Shown here: positions 16,653 to 23,579 of the stretch, in pieces | How the letters are laid out: each line of letters starts with the position of its first letter | Numbering within the stretch: the stretch's first letter is position 1 | Source: DASUFP01 sp036274495 | GTDB taxonomy: Bacteria > Bacteroidota > Bacteroidia > AKYH767-A > OLB10 | NCBI GenBank assembly: GCA_036274495.1 | Contig: DASUFP010000053.1 | Coordinates: 1 to 38,260, forward strand | DNA length: 38,260 bases | Direction of reading: 5' to 3' | The notes under the pieces: model-generated | Told to the model about the DNA's origin: nothing | Database searches by the model: none | Seen by the model: only the letters and a program-made list of their open reading frames with translations | Translations under genes and position numbers: made by a program

Positions 16653-17312
16653 TCATCGTTCAATGTCAGCCCCTCCGGATACCGGATGCATTTCGTAGTT
16701 TTTCCTGAGAATTCCCGTTAACATTAATGTGCCTTCTTTGGCACCTTTGTAAACATTTCCCTGAGCAAAACCGGGAATATAACCCTGCTCCACAACTTTC
16801 TTCATTTCAGCTTCTGAAATATAGTGCTCCAGATTCTGGTTGCTGAAGACTCTGATTTTTCTGAGATTATTGGAAAATAAAATCACCCCTCCGTAGCTGT
16901 TGCTGTCGGCATTGGCAAACCAGTTGGTGAGAAAATACAATCCAAGATCATTAAATTGCTGTTTCAGGCAATGTGATGAGTCTATTGAAACAAGGAACAG
17001 TTCAATAGTTGTTTTTGAATATAGGGCGGTTAATATGCTGTCGAGGTATTTTTCCTGCTTTGGTGTCAGGCAGTTCTCAAAGTCGTTCACCCGTTCAGCA
17101 GGTTTAGCCAATGGCAGCTGCTCCCATCGTGCCGGTATCAATACCAATCCCGGAGTAGCCGAATCACCGGTAGCGACCATGGTTCCCGATGCATGTTGTG
17201 GCTGAGCAGTTAGTTTATGGGGAAGAACCGCAAGCAGAACCATCAGAACATAAAAATACGGAAAACTACCTTTGACAATCAGCTGAATTTTTGAATTATC
17301 GAATGATTTCAT
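16653..17312 (-). CDS. TPM-domain protein
   Basis: A 219-residue protein with an N-terminal hydrophobic signal or anchor (FPYFYVLMVLLAVLPHKLTAQ) and one TPM (formerly DUF477) domain. Signatures are DFENCLTPKQEKYLDSIL, YGGVILFSNNLRKIRVFSNQ and the C-terminal GNVYKGAKEGTLMLTGIL. TPM domains (TPM, Psb32, MOLO-1) occur in photosystem repair and receptor-associated proteins; bacterial roles are mostly unknown. There is no C-terminal Gly-rich or TM tail of the kind many TPM proteins have, so it is probably periplasmic or anchored only at the N-terminus. It is transcribed toward the lytic transglycosylase. Confidence 0.8.
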   Translation of the reverse strand: MKSFDNSKIQLIVKGSFPYFYVLMVLLAVLPHKLTAQPQHASGTMVATGDSATPGLVLIPARWEQLPLAKPAERVNDFENCLTPKQEKYLDSILTALYSKTTIELFLVSIDSSHCLKQQFNDLGLYFLTNWFANADSNSYGGVILFSNNLRKIRVFSNQNLEHYISEAEMKKVVEQGYIPGFAQGNVYKGAKEGTLMLTGILRKNYEMHPVSGGADIER

Positions 17313-17375
17313 TCCCTGGTGTTGGTTGTTTGTGCAATGCAGGAGAGCAGCTTCCCATTTAATTGTTACAAGGTA

Positions 17376-18287
17376 TCAGGCAAGGCTTCCGACAGTAGCT
17401 ATAAGAATGGAGACCATCACAAAAATAAGATAAACAAAAGTAACAAGAACCGATTTCAGTAGAGTCATCGGGAATTTATTTTCATATACATTTTTTAATG
17501 AGAGCACCAGGTACAAAAACATGCCGGCAAAAACATAAGGTGTAAGATCAAATGCGGTTATCAGCCTGACCAGTATCCCAAACAGTAACATAATAAATAA
17601 CAGCGTATGAATGTGCAATGAATAAACCAGGTGCTCGGTATAATAAATCCGTTTGCTGTAATAAAATAGTTGCAGCATCAGTGCAAACAAAGGCATCAGA
17701 AAAAAGAGTGAAACAGAAATATATTTCAGCCATTTGTGACGAACACCCTCGTCGTCTGATTTTGCCTCCATCGAATTACGTATGACCCGATACATTACGT
17801 TTTGAAGAAAACTTTTGGGCCGAGCAGGGTCATTGAGCAAACTGTCGATTCGTTCTTTTGCGAAAACCGCTCCATTTGCTTTATTTTTTGAATCGTTGAT
17901 AAATATATTGGCAGTTTTGGTTCCCGTTGTATCAATATTAATCGTCGGTTGTGGCAGTGTGGCAATATCGTTACCGGAATAATTAAGTACCAGAAAAAAG
18001 ATAAAACTCACAAAAATATAAAACCTGACAGGTGGCACATAGCGCGCGCGTTTATCCTGATTGTAATTGATGGTCAGCTGTCCGGGACGAACAAATAAGT
18101 CGCGTACTGTCCTGAACAGTTTTGTATCGAAGTGAAAAATAGTTTCAAGTGCTTCGGAAATAAAGTGGGCGAGTGGCTGTTTGATGCTATGTGTAGTTTG
18201 CCCGCAGTGAGGACAAAACGAATAGCCTACTGCCAGTGTTTCCCCGCAGTTTTTGCAAACTTCCTGACTGGCTGACGGGTTATTCAT
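17376..18287 (-). CDS. DUF3667 zinc-ribbon membrane protein
   Basis: A 303-residue protein with an N-terminal zinc ribbon (Cys11, Cys14, Cys25, Cys28 in the pattern CxxC-x10-CxxC), then TIFHFDTKLFRTVRDLFVRPG, the core of DUF3667, then about five hydrophobic segments, the first in FYIFVSFIFFLVLNY. This is a widespread Bacteroidetes family without assigned function. The ATG overlaps the last 8 nt of the upstream lipoprotein gene, so the two are translationally coupled and probably act together. A signal peptide is absent; the zinc ribbon should face the cytoplasm. Confidence 0.82.
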   Translation of the reverse strand: MNNPSASQEVCKNCGETLAVGYSFCPHCGQTTHSIKQPLAHFISEALETIFHFDTKLFRTVRDLFVRPGQLTINYNQDKRARYVPPVRFYIFVSFIFFLVLNYSGNDIATLPQPTINIDTTGTKTANIFINDSKNKANGAVFAKERIDSLLNDPARPKSFLQNVMYRVIRNSMEAKSDDEGVRHKWLKYISVSLFFLMPLFALMLQLFYYSKRIYYTEHLVYSLHIHTLLFIMLLFGILVRLITAFDLTPYVFAGMFLYLVLSLKNVYENKFPMTLLKSVLVTFVYLIFVMVSILIATVGSLA

Positions 18288-18792
18288 GTGTAATTTCAGT
18301 TACGGAATTACCGTCGGTGATATAAACGTGGGAATCAATAATGCTGTCGGAGCCGCAATAAGCCATTATATTGACGGGAAGCCTCATCCTTTTTGAAGGT
18401 GAGGTAATTGTATCAGCTGTGTAACTCATGTACGTTTGGTAGGCCGTTTTAATCAGATTGGCAAGATTTTGTTCCTCTGAGGTATCCTTTCTTTTTGGGA
18501 GAAATAAATTCACATGCATGTTTTCACCTAAAATAAATTGATTGGCGCAATCCGCTCCGGAGCCGACTTCTTGCTTATTCTTTTTCCCCTTGCTGGGCTC
18601 CCCCGATTGCAGCGTATTAAAAAACAAAGTATCTGTAACGTACAATTTGGATGTAAAGAGCTGTGCGTCGCTGTTGCCGGTTGAAGACTCAATTTTAGTC
18701 CAGTGTGAACCCGTTTCATTATCGGAGGTGCAGCTTTCCAACGCCGGAAATATTACCAATAGTAATATGCCGAATCTGATTCTATGAACCAT
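18280..18792 (-). CDS. Small lipoprotein of unknown function
   Basis: A hypothetical protein of 170 residues. From ATG 18792 it reads MVHRIRFGILLLVIFPALESC, a lipoprotein signal with lipobox ALESC and Cys21. An upstream in-frame ATG at 18813 would add seven residues and make the signal peptide longer than usual. The mature part is polar, with a Lys-rich stretch (KGKKNKQE) and one further Cys near DCANQF. I do not recognise a domain. It overlaps the DUF3667 gene by 8 nt, which is the only clue to function. Confidence 0.72.
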   Translation of the reverse strand: MVHRIRFGILLLVIFPALESCTSDNETGSHWTKIESSTGNSDAQLFTSKLYVTDTLFFNTLQSGEPSKGKKNKQEVGSGADCANQFILGENMHVNLFLPKRKDTSEEQNLANLIKTAYQTYMSYTADTITSPSKRMRLPVNIMAYCGSDSIIDSHVYITDGNSVTEITHE

Positions 18793-18824
18793 TAATGTTG
18801 TTGCTATATGCATTTTTTATTGAA

Positions 18825-19331
18825 TTAATTTTTAGCTCCAAATATCATCCCGGCCTTTTCTTTCCCTTCCGGTAATGATTTCAGGTTATTGATAAGCTTA
18901 AGTGCCCGCTCAATGCGAAGCGAAGACGATTTCACGCTGTTTACAAAATGTATTATGTTTCGCTTTTTTCCGGGAGTAAGTTTATCAAATCGCATGCTGC
19001 CGTATTCATCCTGTCGCAAAACTTCTTCCAGTTCTTCCGGCATTGGCATCCCGTAACGACTTGCATCTTCTGTAAATTGAATTTTTATCCGGTCGCCAAA
19101 TTGGCAACCTGCAATTTTCATTTGTTTTTTATTTAACATGATCATACCCCTCCCTGAAGCGGCTGATAAAATACCGCACGAAAAGATTGTTTTGCCGTTC
19201 AAATTGCAAAGAAGTCTTTTTTTCTTCAATGGCCCGAGCGCTTTCATAACCGTAGCCGTAAGCTCAATGCAGTGCATACCCGATAAATAATCAATTTTAC
19301 CTACCGTTGCTGTATATGTTTTTACCGCCAT
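18825..19331 (-). CDS. DUF1905 / YdeI-like protein
   Basis: A cytoplasmic protein of 168 residues from ATG 19331 (an in-frame TTG lies three codons upstream). The N-terminal half looks like DUF1905, a small beta-barrel (CIELTATVMKALGPLKKKRL, GRGMIMLNKKQMKIAG, GDRIKIQFTED). The C-terminal half resembles the YdeI/OmpD-associated (OmdA) helical region, with MPMPEELEEVLRQDEYGS and FDKLTPGKKRNIIHFVNSVK. YdeI-like proteins have been linked to peptide resistance, but biochemical function is unknown. It lies upstream of the lipoprotein/DUF3667 pair with a ~30-nt gap and may share its transcript. Confidence 0.78.
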   Translation of the reverse strand: MAVKTYTATVGKIDYLSGMHCIELTATVMKALGPLKKKRLLCNLNGKTIFSCGILSAASGRGMIMLNKKQMKIAGCQFGDRIKIQFTEDASRYGMPMPEELEEVLRQDEYGSMRFDKLTPGKKRNIIHFVNSVKSSSLRIERALKLINNLKSLPEGKEKAGMIFGAKN

Positions 19332-19615
19332 TGAAATCAAAAATCAACAACAAAAGCAGCCCGTTTTTACCTTAATGAATGGATAACCGGTGAGCTGTCT
19401 TTAGTCAAAGATATTAAAATAATAAATTTTCATTACAGAATTTCATAGCACTAAATCCCCTGCGATTATTCATTCAGAATCTGACCCATACAGGCTTAAC
19501 AGGCTGGTATCCGGTGTTCCTGTTTCCCGTAAAGGGGAGTTCCTGTCACGGCAGATGAATTTCCGGGTAGGTTTTTTATATTTCTCAATTAATAATATCT
19601 TCATGATGTTAACAA
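19332..19615. other. Intergenic region upstream of K+ channel gene
   Basis: An AT-rich divergent intergenic stretch without a convincing ORF. It holds a short direct repeat gttcctgt at 19516-19523 and 19539-19546, flanking a cccgtaaaggg motif, which might be an operator. No riboswitch or RNA gene that I recognise. Confidence 0.35.
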
Positions 19616-19623
19616 TACATTTG
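19616..19623 (+). promoter_or_regulatory. -7 promoter box (TACATTTG) for K+ channel
   Basis: An exact TAnnTTTG match, 7 nt before the ATG at 19631; a leader of zero or a few nt is predicted. Confidence 0.55.
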
Positions 19624-19630
19624 GGCGCTT

Positions 19631-20323
19631 ATGTTTAAAAAATTATTCCGGTTATTAGCCCGAGGCGATGACGATAGTTATCTGGCCTTTTTCTTTATTT
19701 TTCTGGTAATAGCGGTCTTTATTATGGGACCACTTGATCTGAACAGCCGGTTCAGATTTTACTCCCAGCCGGTGTTCAGTCTTATGGTAATCACGGGGGT
19801 ATTTGCTACCACCGGCTCCAGATGGATGCGCTCGGCCAGCATTGGACTTGCGATACTTGACTTTATGGTTTCAGTAATCAACAGCTACTTTGACCGGATT
19901 ACTTTTGAAGTGCTTGATGTTGCCATTACCGGTGTTGCCCTGATGTTTTTAACCGGAGCCATTCTCACCAGAGTCTTTCGCGATGGTGAGGTAAATTTTT
20001 ACAGAATCATTGGATCGGTATGTGCCTATATTCTTGTAGGATTAATTTGGGGCTTTGCTTATTACATTTTTTTCCTCTTCGATCCTTCGGCATTTCTCTT
20101 CAGTGGAAAAGTTGCGTTACCGCACTCCATAGCCATGTACGATTTATCCTATTTCAGCTTTGTAACACTTTTTACTGTCGGTTACGGCGATATTTTACCC
20201 TTTCATCCCTTTGTCAGATCGCTTACAACCCTCGAAGGATTAATCGGTCAACTCTACCCGGCAATATTAATTGCCCGGTTGGTTTCAATGGAAATTGAGA
20301 TGAACAGAGGGAAGGGAAAGTAA
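19631..20323 (+). CDS. Potassium channel family protein (Ion_trans_2 pore)
   Basis: A membrane protein of 230 residues with several N-terminal TM helices (AFFFIFLVIAVFIMGPLDL, a second near FSLMVITGVFATTG, and others) and a C-terminal two-helix pore domain. The selectivity filter TVGYGD is at about residues 182-187, preceded by YFSFVTLF. It should conduct K+ across the inner membrane. No obvious regulatory RCK or cyclic-nucleotide domain follows; the protein ends shortly after the last helix (LVSMEIEMNRGKGK), so gating is probably simple or by partners. No Arg-rich S4 helix is obvious. Confidence 0.88.
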   Translation: MFKKLFRLLARGDDDSYLAFFFIFLVIAVFIMGPLDLNSRFRFYSQPVFSLMVITGVFATTGSRWMRSASIGLAILDFMVSVINSYFDRITFEVLDVAITGVALMFLTGAILTRVFRDGEVNFYRIIGSVCAYILVGLIWGFAYYIFFLFDPSAFLFSGKVALPHSIAMYDLSYFSFVTLFTVGYGDILPFHPFVRSLTTLEGLIGQLYPAILIARLVSMEIEMNRGKGK

Positions 20324-20355
20324 TGGGAATAACTTCAATCCACGGCAACTTTACC

Positions 20356-21291
20356 TCAGAATCGAATGGCATATTCAATTCCCGCAACAAACGATCGTGT
20401 GAGTCCGTCAGGACGTGCCTCCCTCACAACAAATGGTGTTCCCATTGTTGTTTCTACAGAATGGTTACCCGAAGTATAGCGGAGGGTAATTGTCCCGTTT
20501 AACGTTAGCCCGTCGGAGCCTGCAATTGAAATTTCAGCGTCATTCCGGTCACGGTAGGTATCTTCTTTCAAATGATAAATGGGCAACAACGATGGCGAAA
20601 GAGTGATGCGGTTCTGTGCAAACGAAAAATTATAATAGGCTCTTAAAAGGATGTCTCCGTAACGGAAAAATTTATTGGTCGACTGAAATTCAGAGCCCGG
20701 AGTGCCTTCGGGATATAAATCAGACAAATATGCATTCTTGTTTTGAGTGAGTGGCTGCTGAAGTCCCGCAACAACTCCCCCTTTCCCAAAGCGATAACCT
20801 GCTCCAATAAGCAGGTCGGTGGTACCCAGTCCGGGCTGATAATCCATTGGCAGTATCAGACCCTGATAGTTGATGTTGCCATCGGTAAAAGGAATTTTTA
20901 TTCCGGCGGTAATGTCAAAACCTGAACCGGAATTGTAACCGGCTGTCACAAACGCGTCGGAGAGCGCCCCCACACCTGCTAACGGTCCGTCATTATACTG
21001 GTAATTGAACCTTACTGAGCCATTAAAATGTTTTGAAAATGTACCGGTATAAGCAACCATTCCGTTGTATACCGTTACCGAATGGTCGGCAAACCCTATT
21101 CCGAAACCTGCTGTGATTTTATTCGTCAGGTTTGTTGTGTCGGCAAGTGCTTTGGGACGCATGGCGGGCGCAGTACAAAAACCGGCATCGGAACATCCCT
21201 GCGCATTAGTGGTATATGATGAAAAAATGATTGAACAGATGACGAAGCTCACCGGTAAAATCTTCCTTAATAAATGTGCACGTTTGACCAT
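20356..21291 (-). CDS. Putative outer-membrane beta-barrel, unknown function
   Basis: A 311-residue protein with a signal peptide (LLRKILPVSFVICSIIFSS, cleavage likely after TTNAQ). The mature N-terminus begins with a paired-Cys motif, QGCSDAGFCTAP, followed by alternating amphipathic strands (ITAGFGIGFADHSVTVYNGM, LLIGAGYRFGKGGVVAGLQQ) and a C-terminal IEYAIRF ending in Phe, as expected of an outer-membrane barrel. I have a memory of similar QGCSDAG-starting Bacteroidetes proteins but cannot name a function. It is isolated, with convergent and terminator-separated neighbours. Confidence 0.72.
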   Translation of the reverse strand: MVKRAHLLRKILPVSFVICSIIFSSYTTNAQGCSDAGFCTAPAMRPKALADTTNLTNKITAGFGIGFADHSVTVYNGMVAYTGTFSKHFNGSVRFNYQYNDGPLAGVGALSDAFVTAGYNSGSGFDITAGIKIPFTDGNINYQGLILPMDYQPGLGTTDLLIGAGYRFGKGGVVAGLQQPLTQNKNAYLSDLYPEGTPGSEFQSTNKFFRYGDILLRAYYNFSFAQNRITLSPSLLPIYHLKEDTYRDRNDAEISIAGSDGLTLNGTITLRYTSGNHSVETTMGTPFVVREARPDGLTRSFVAGIEYAIRF

Positions 21292-21330
21292 AGTGACTAA
21301 ACAACATTTTCGAACGTTGGTTTATCTATG

Positions 21331-21359
21331 AAAAAAAAAGCCGGCGAAGCCGGCTTTTT
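21331..21359 (-). terminator. Rho-independent terminator (bidirectional in form)
   Basis: A stem gccggc-gaa-gccggc (21340-21354) is flanked by nine A on the left and five T on the right. It ends the minus-strand membrane-protein gene (stop at 21373), reading into a run of nine T. Confidence 0.8.
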
Positions 21360-21372
21360 CTCCAAGGAAATT

Positions 21373-21795
21373 TCACCCCTGGCTCTTATTCAATTTTCCA
21401 AGTAATAACCCAACCACACCGGCAACAATTCCATTAAAAACCACTCCTACAATTACATCCACTACCAGAAGTTTATCACTCCAAAGATTCATAGTCCCGT
21501 AAAAATAGATGTCCATCGAAAGCACAATGGGCAGGGTAATCATCATCCCCGACATCATACCCGATTTAAAATCCCGTATCCCGGCCCACTTATCAAATAC
21601 AAGTGCGAAGAGCCAGGCCCAGCAAACGCAGCTTAAAAAAATAGCTATGTAGCTGGGCTCAGCTTTCATGAGGCCCTCGTAGGCAATAGCGTTTGCATTA
21701 TAAAAATCCATCAGCGCGATTCCGTAAACAAGCCATCCCATTAGAAATCCAAAGATTCCTCCCACCAGGGTGGCAACAAGTACATGTGTTTTCAT
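21373..21795 (-). CDS. Small four-TM membrane protein, unknown
   Basis: A hydrophobic protein of 140 residues from ATG 21795 (MKTHVLVATLVGGIFGFLMG); an in-frame TTG at 21816 would add seven polar residues. Four TM segments are visible: the start, YIAIFLSCVCWAWLFALVF, an IVLSMDIYFYG region, and VVFNGIVAGVVGLLLG. Gly-rich small-residue faces suggest tight helix packing. No family is recognised with confidence. A strong terminator follows it. Confidence 0.7.
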   Translation of the reverse strand: MKTHVLVATLVGGIFGFLMGWLVYGIALMDFYNANAIAYEGLMKAEPSYIAIFLSCVCWAWLFALVFDKWAGIRDFKSGMMSGMMITLPIVLSMDIYFYGTMNLWSDKLLVVDVIVGVVFNGIVAGVVGLLLGKLNKSQG

Positions 21796-22029
21796 GGATT
21801 TGGTTTTTTGGTTCAAATTGAAATTAAAATAAAAATCCCCGGCCTTTACAGCAGGGGTTAGCTATTTATTCACAAATGAAATTGAAAACTCTTGTAAAGT
21901 ATTAATAAACAATTATTTATGGATTTGCCAAATCACACAAACCCTGTTGGTATACCACCCGTCAGGCCCTTCCGGGGTAAACGCGGGAAGTTGCAGCGTC
22001 CATAATAACCACCGCTGCCGCGGGGCTTT

Positions 22030-22057
22030 GGCACTTTTTTCTTGATAAAAAAGTGCC
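22030..22057. repeat. Hairpin repeat with T/A-rich stem
   Basis: The arms ggcactttttt (22030-22040) and aaaaaagtgcc (22047-22057) are perfect complements around the loop cttgat. The loop is echoed in reverse by atcaag at 22064-22069. Hairpins of this look recur between genes in some Bacteroidetes genomes, as I recall; copy number here is unknown. Confidence 0.5.
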
Positions 22058-22245
22058 CAAAAAATCAAGAAGCAACCAAGCTTCCTCCCGCTCTGTGCGC
22101 CTATTCATTTTTCTTAGCATTCAATATGATGCAAGCATCCCGGATGGTTGGTTATTCAGGCGCACATTCACTTCCACCTCACCCCCGCGGTTGCTTCAGG
22201 CCTGCGCTTTGTTGAATTTTTATCTTACTACACTCCCAGGCAGAC

Positions 22246-22287
22246 TTATGATCTATGACTTATGACCTATGACCTGTGACCAATGAC
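22246..22287. repeat. Six tandem heptamers, consensus YTATGAC
   Basis: Six consecutive 7-bp units (ttatgat, ctatgac, ttatgac, ctatgac, ctgtgac, caatgac). The degenerate outer units suggest an old microsatellite. Confidence 0.65.
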
Positions 22288-22555
22288 TCCGCCGCGGCGG
22301 ATGACCCCTGAAGTAGCATTTCTCACTGCGTTCGAAATACGCTTTAGGGCTTCGCTAATCCCTTTCACTTCCTCTTCAATAATGACGGTTGTTTACGATC
22401 AAGGCACCATCGAGATGAATGAAGCCGGGTAAATCCTGCTAAGAATGGTGTATGTGATACCGGCACAAAAACCACCGGGTACGGGTTCATGGTAGATTGT
22501 TTTCGATTCGGCGAAAAAAAATTTTTTATCCCGCAATTACAATCAGCCGGGCTAT

Positions 22556-23509
22556 TCAAAAAACTTTAGAGGCTATTGCATGTATCACCGCGGCATTTCC
22601 CATAGTGTAGTAATGCAGGCAGGGTGCCTGATGTTTCATCAGCTCTTTTGACTGATGAATACACCACTCTATTCCGGTTTGCTTTACTTCCTGGTCGGTT
22701 GTGCACTTTTCAACTTCCTTGAGAAATTCATCGGGGAGATCGATATGAAAGGTCTTCGGTAATAAACTTACCTGTTTCATGGTGGTGAGTGGTTTCAGTC
22801 CGGGTATAATTGGAACATGAATATCGTTTTCGCGGCACCGTTTTACAAAGTCAAAGAATTTTGAGTTGTCGAAAAACATTTGTGTTACAATGTAAGAGGC
22901 GCCGGCATCAATTTTCATTTTGAGATACCGGATGTCGGTGTTCATGTTGGGTGCTTCAAAATGTTTTTCGGGATATCCTGCAACGCCAATGCAAAAAGAG
23001 GAGGGATCTACATTGAGCAACTCCTCATCCAGAAATTTGCCATGATTCATGTTTGACACCTGCTTTACCAGGTCAAGGGCATAGTTATTTCCACCTTCTT
23101 CGGGAGTAAAGTGCGTCTCGGTTTTAATGGGGTCGCCGCGCAGCAGCAACACATTGTCGATGCCCAGATAATGGAGTTCAATTAAAGCATTCTCAGTTTC
23201 CTCTCTGGAGAACCCGCCACAAATAATGTGTGGAACCGCATCGGTTTTATACCGGTTAATAATGGCAGAACATATTCCAACCGTCCCGGGGCGCTTTCTT
23301 ATGGCAATCTTTTCCAGATAGCCCCCTTCTCTCTTCTTATAAATATATTCTTCCCGGTGGTAGGTAACATCAATAAAAGGAGGATTAAACTCCATTAACG
23401 GGTCTATAAGTTCATAGATGGATTTCACGCTCTTGCCCTTCAGAGGGGGCAGGATTTCCATTGAAAAGAGCGTTTTTTTAGCGCTGCTGAGGTGTTCCGT
23501 TACTTTCAT
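22556..23509 (-). CDS. metF: Methylenetetrahydrofolate reductase
   Basis: A flavoenzyme of 317 residues that reduces 5,10-methylene-THF to 5-methyl-THF, the methyl donor for methionine synthase. The TIM barrel shows FSMEILPPLKGKS (catalytic-type Glu), DVTYHREE, VGICSAIINRY, NVLLLRGDP and the C-terminal FIDLPDEFLKEVEKC. Length and layout match bacterial MetF. metH is not in the window. A one-mismatch -7 box (TAATATTG) lies 7 nt upstream of the ATG, and the terminator of the upstream cargo gene sits just before that, so metF is transcribed separately. Confidence 0.93.
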   Translation of the reverse strand: MKVTEHLSSAKKTLFSMEILPPLKGKSVKSIYELIDPLMEFNPPFIDVTYHREEYIYKKREGGYLEKIAIRKRPGTVGICSAIINRYKTDAVPHIICGGFSREETENALIELHYLGIDNVLLLRGDPIKTETHFTPEEGGNNYALDLVKQVSNMNHGKFLDEELLNVDPSSFCIGVAGYPEKHFEAPNMNTDIRYLKMKIDAGASYIVTQMFFDNSKFFDFVKRCRENDIHVPIIPGLKPLTTMKQVSLLPKTFHIDLPDEFLKEVEKCTTDQEVKQTGIEWCIHQSKELMKHQAPCLHYYTMGNAAVIHAIASKVF

Positions 23510-23527
23510 AAGTATGCAATATTACAA

Positions 23528-23564
23528 AAAAGAAAACCCCGGCGTAAGGCCGGGGTTTTCTTTT
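23528..23564 (-). terminator. Strong Rho-independent terminator after type B cargo gene
   Basis: A 16-bp perfect stem (arms 23528-23543 and 23549-23564, core ccccggc/gccgggg) has a 5-nt loop. On the minus strand it ends in a T-rich arm (TTTTCTTTT). It separates the sigma/cargo group from metF. Confidence 0.85.
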
Positions 23565-23579
23565 ATAAACCTGTAAGGG

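Larger units (their letters stand above)
21796..22555. other. Long intergenic region with repeat remnants
   Basis: A 760-bp region without a believable gene. It contains an 11-bp-stem hairpin (22030-22057), a Cys- and Pro-rich open stretch to about 22265 that looks like repeat-derived rather than coding sequence, a heptamer run (22246-22287), and a purine/pyrimidine-mixed 270-bp tail before metF. A 64-codon minus-strand frame at 22365-22559 overlaps the metF stop and has no recognisable protein character. Confidence 0.5.

Noticed and set aside
22053..22265. 70-codon plus-strand frame in the repeat block
   Set aside because: It starts inside the hairpin repeat and runs into the heptamers, so it is probably repeat sequence, not a gene.
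22365..22559. 64-codon minus-strand frame between metF and the repeat block
   Set aside because: It overlaps the metF stop, has no family match by eye and no promoter box.
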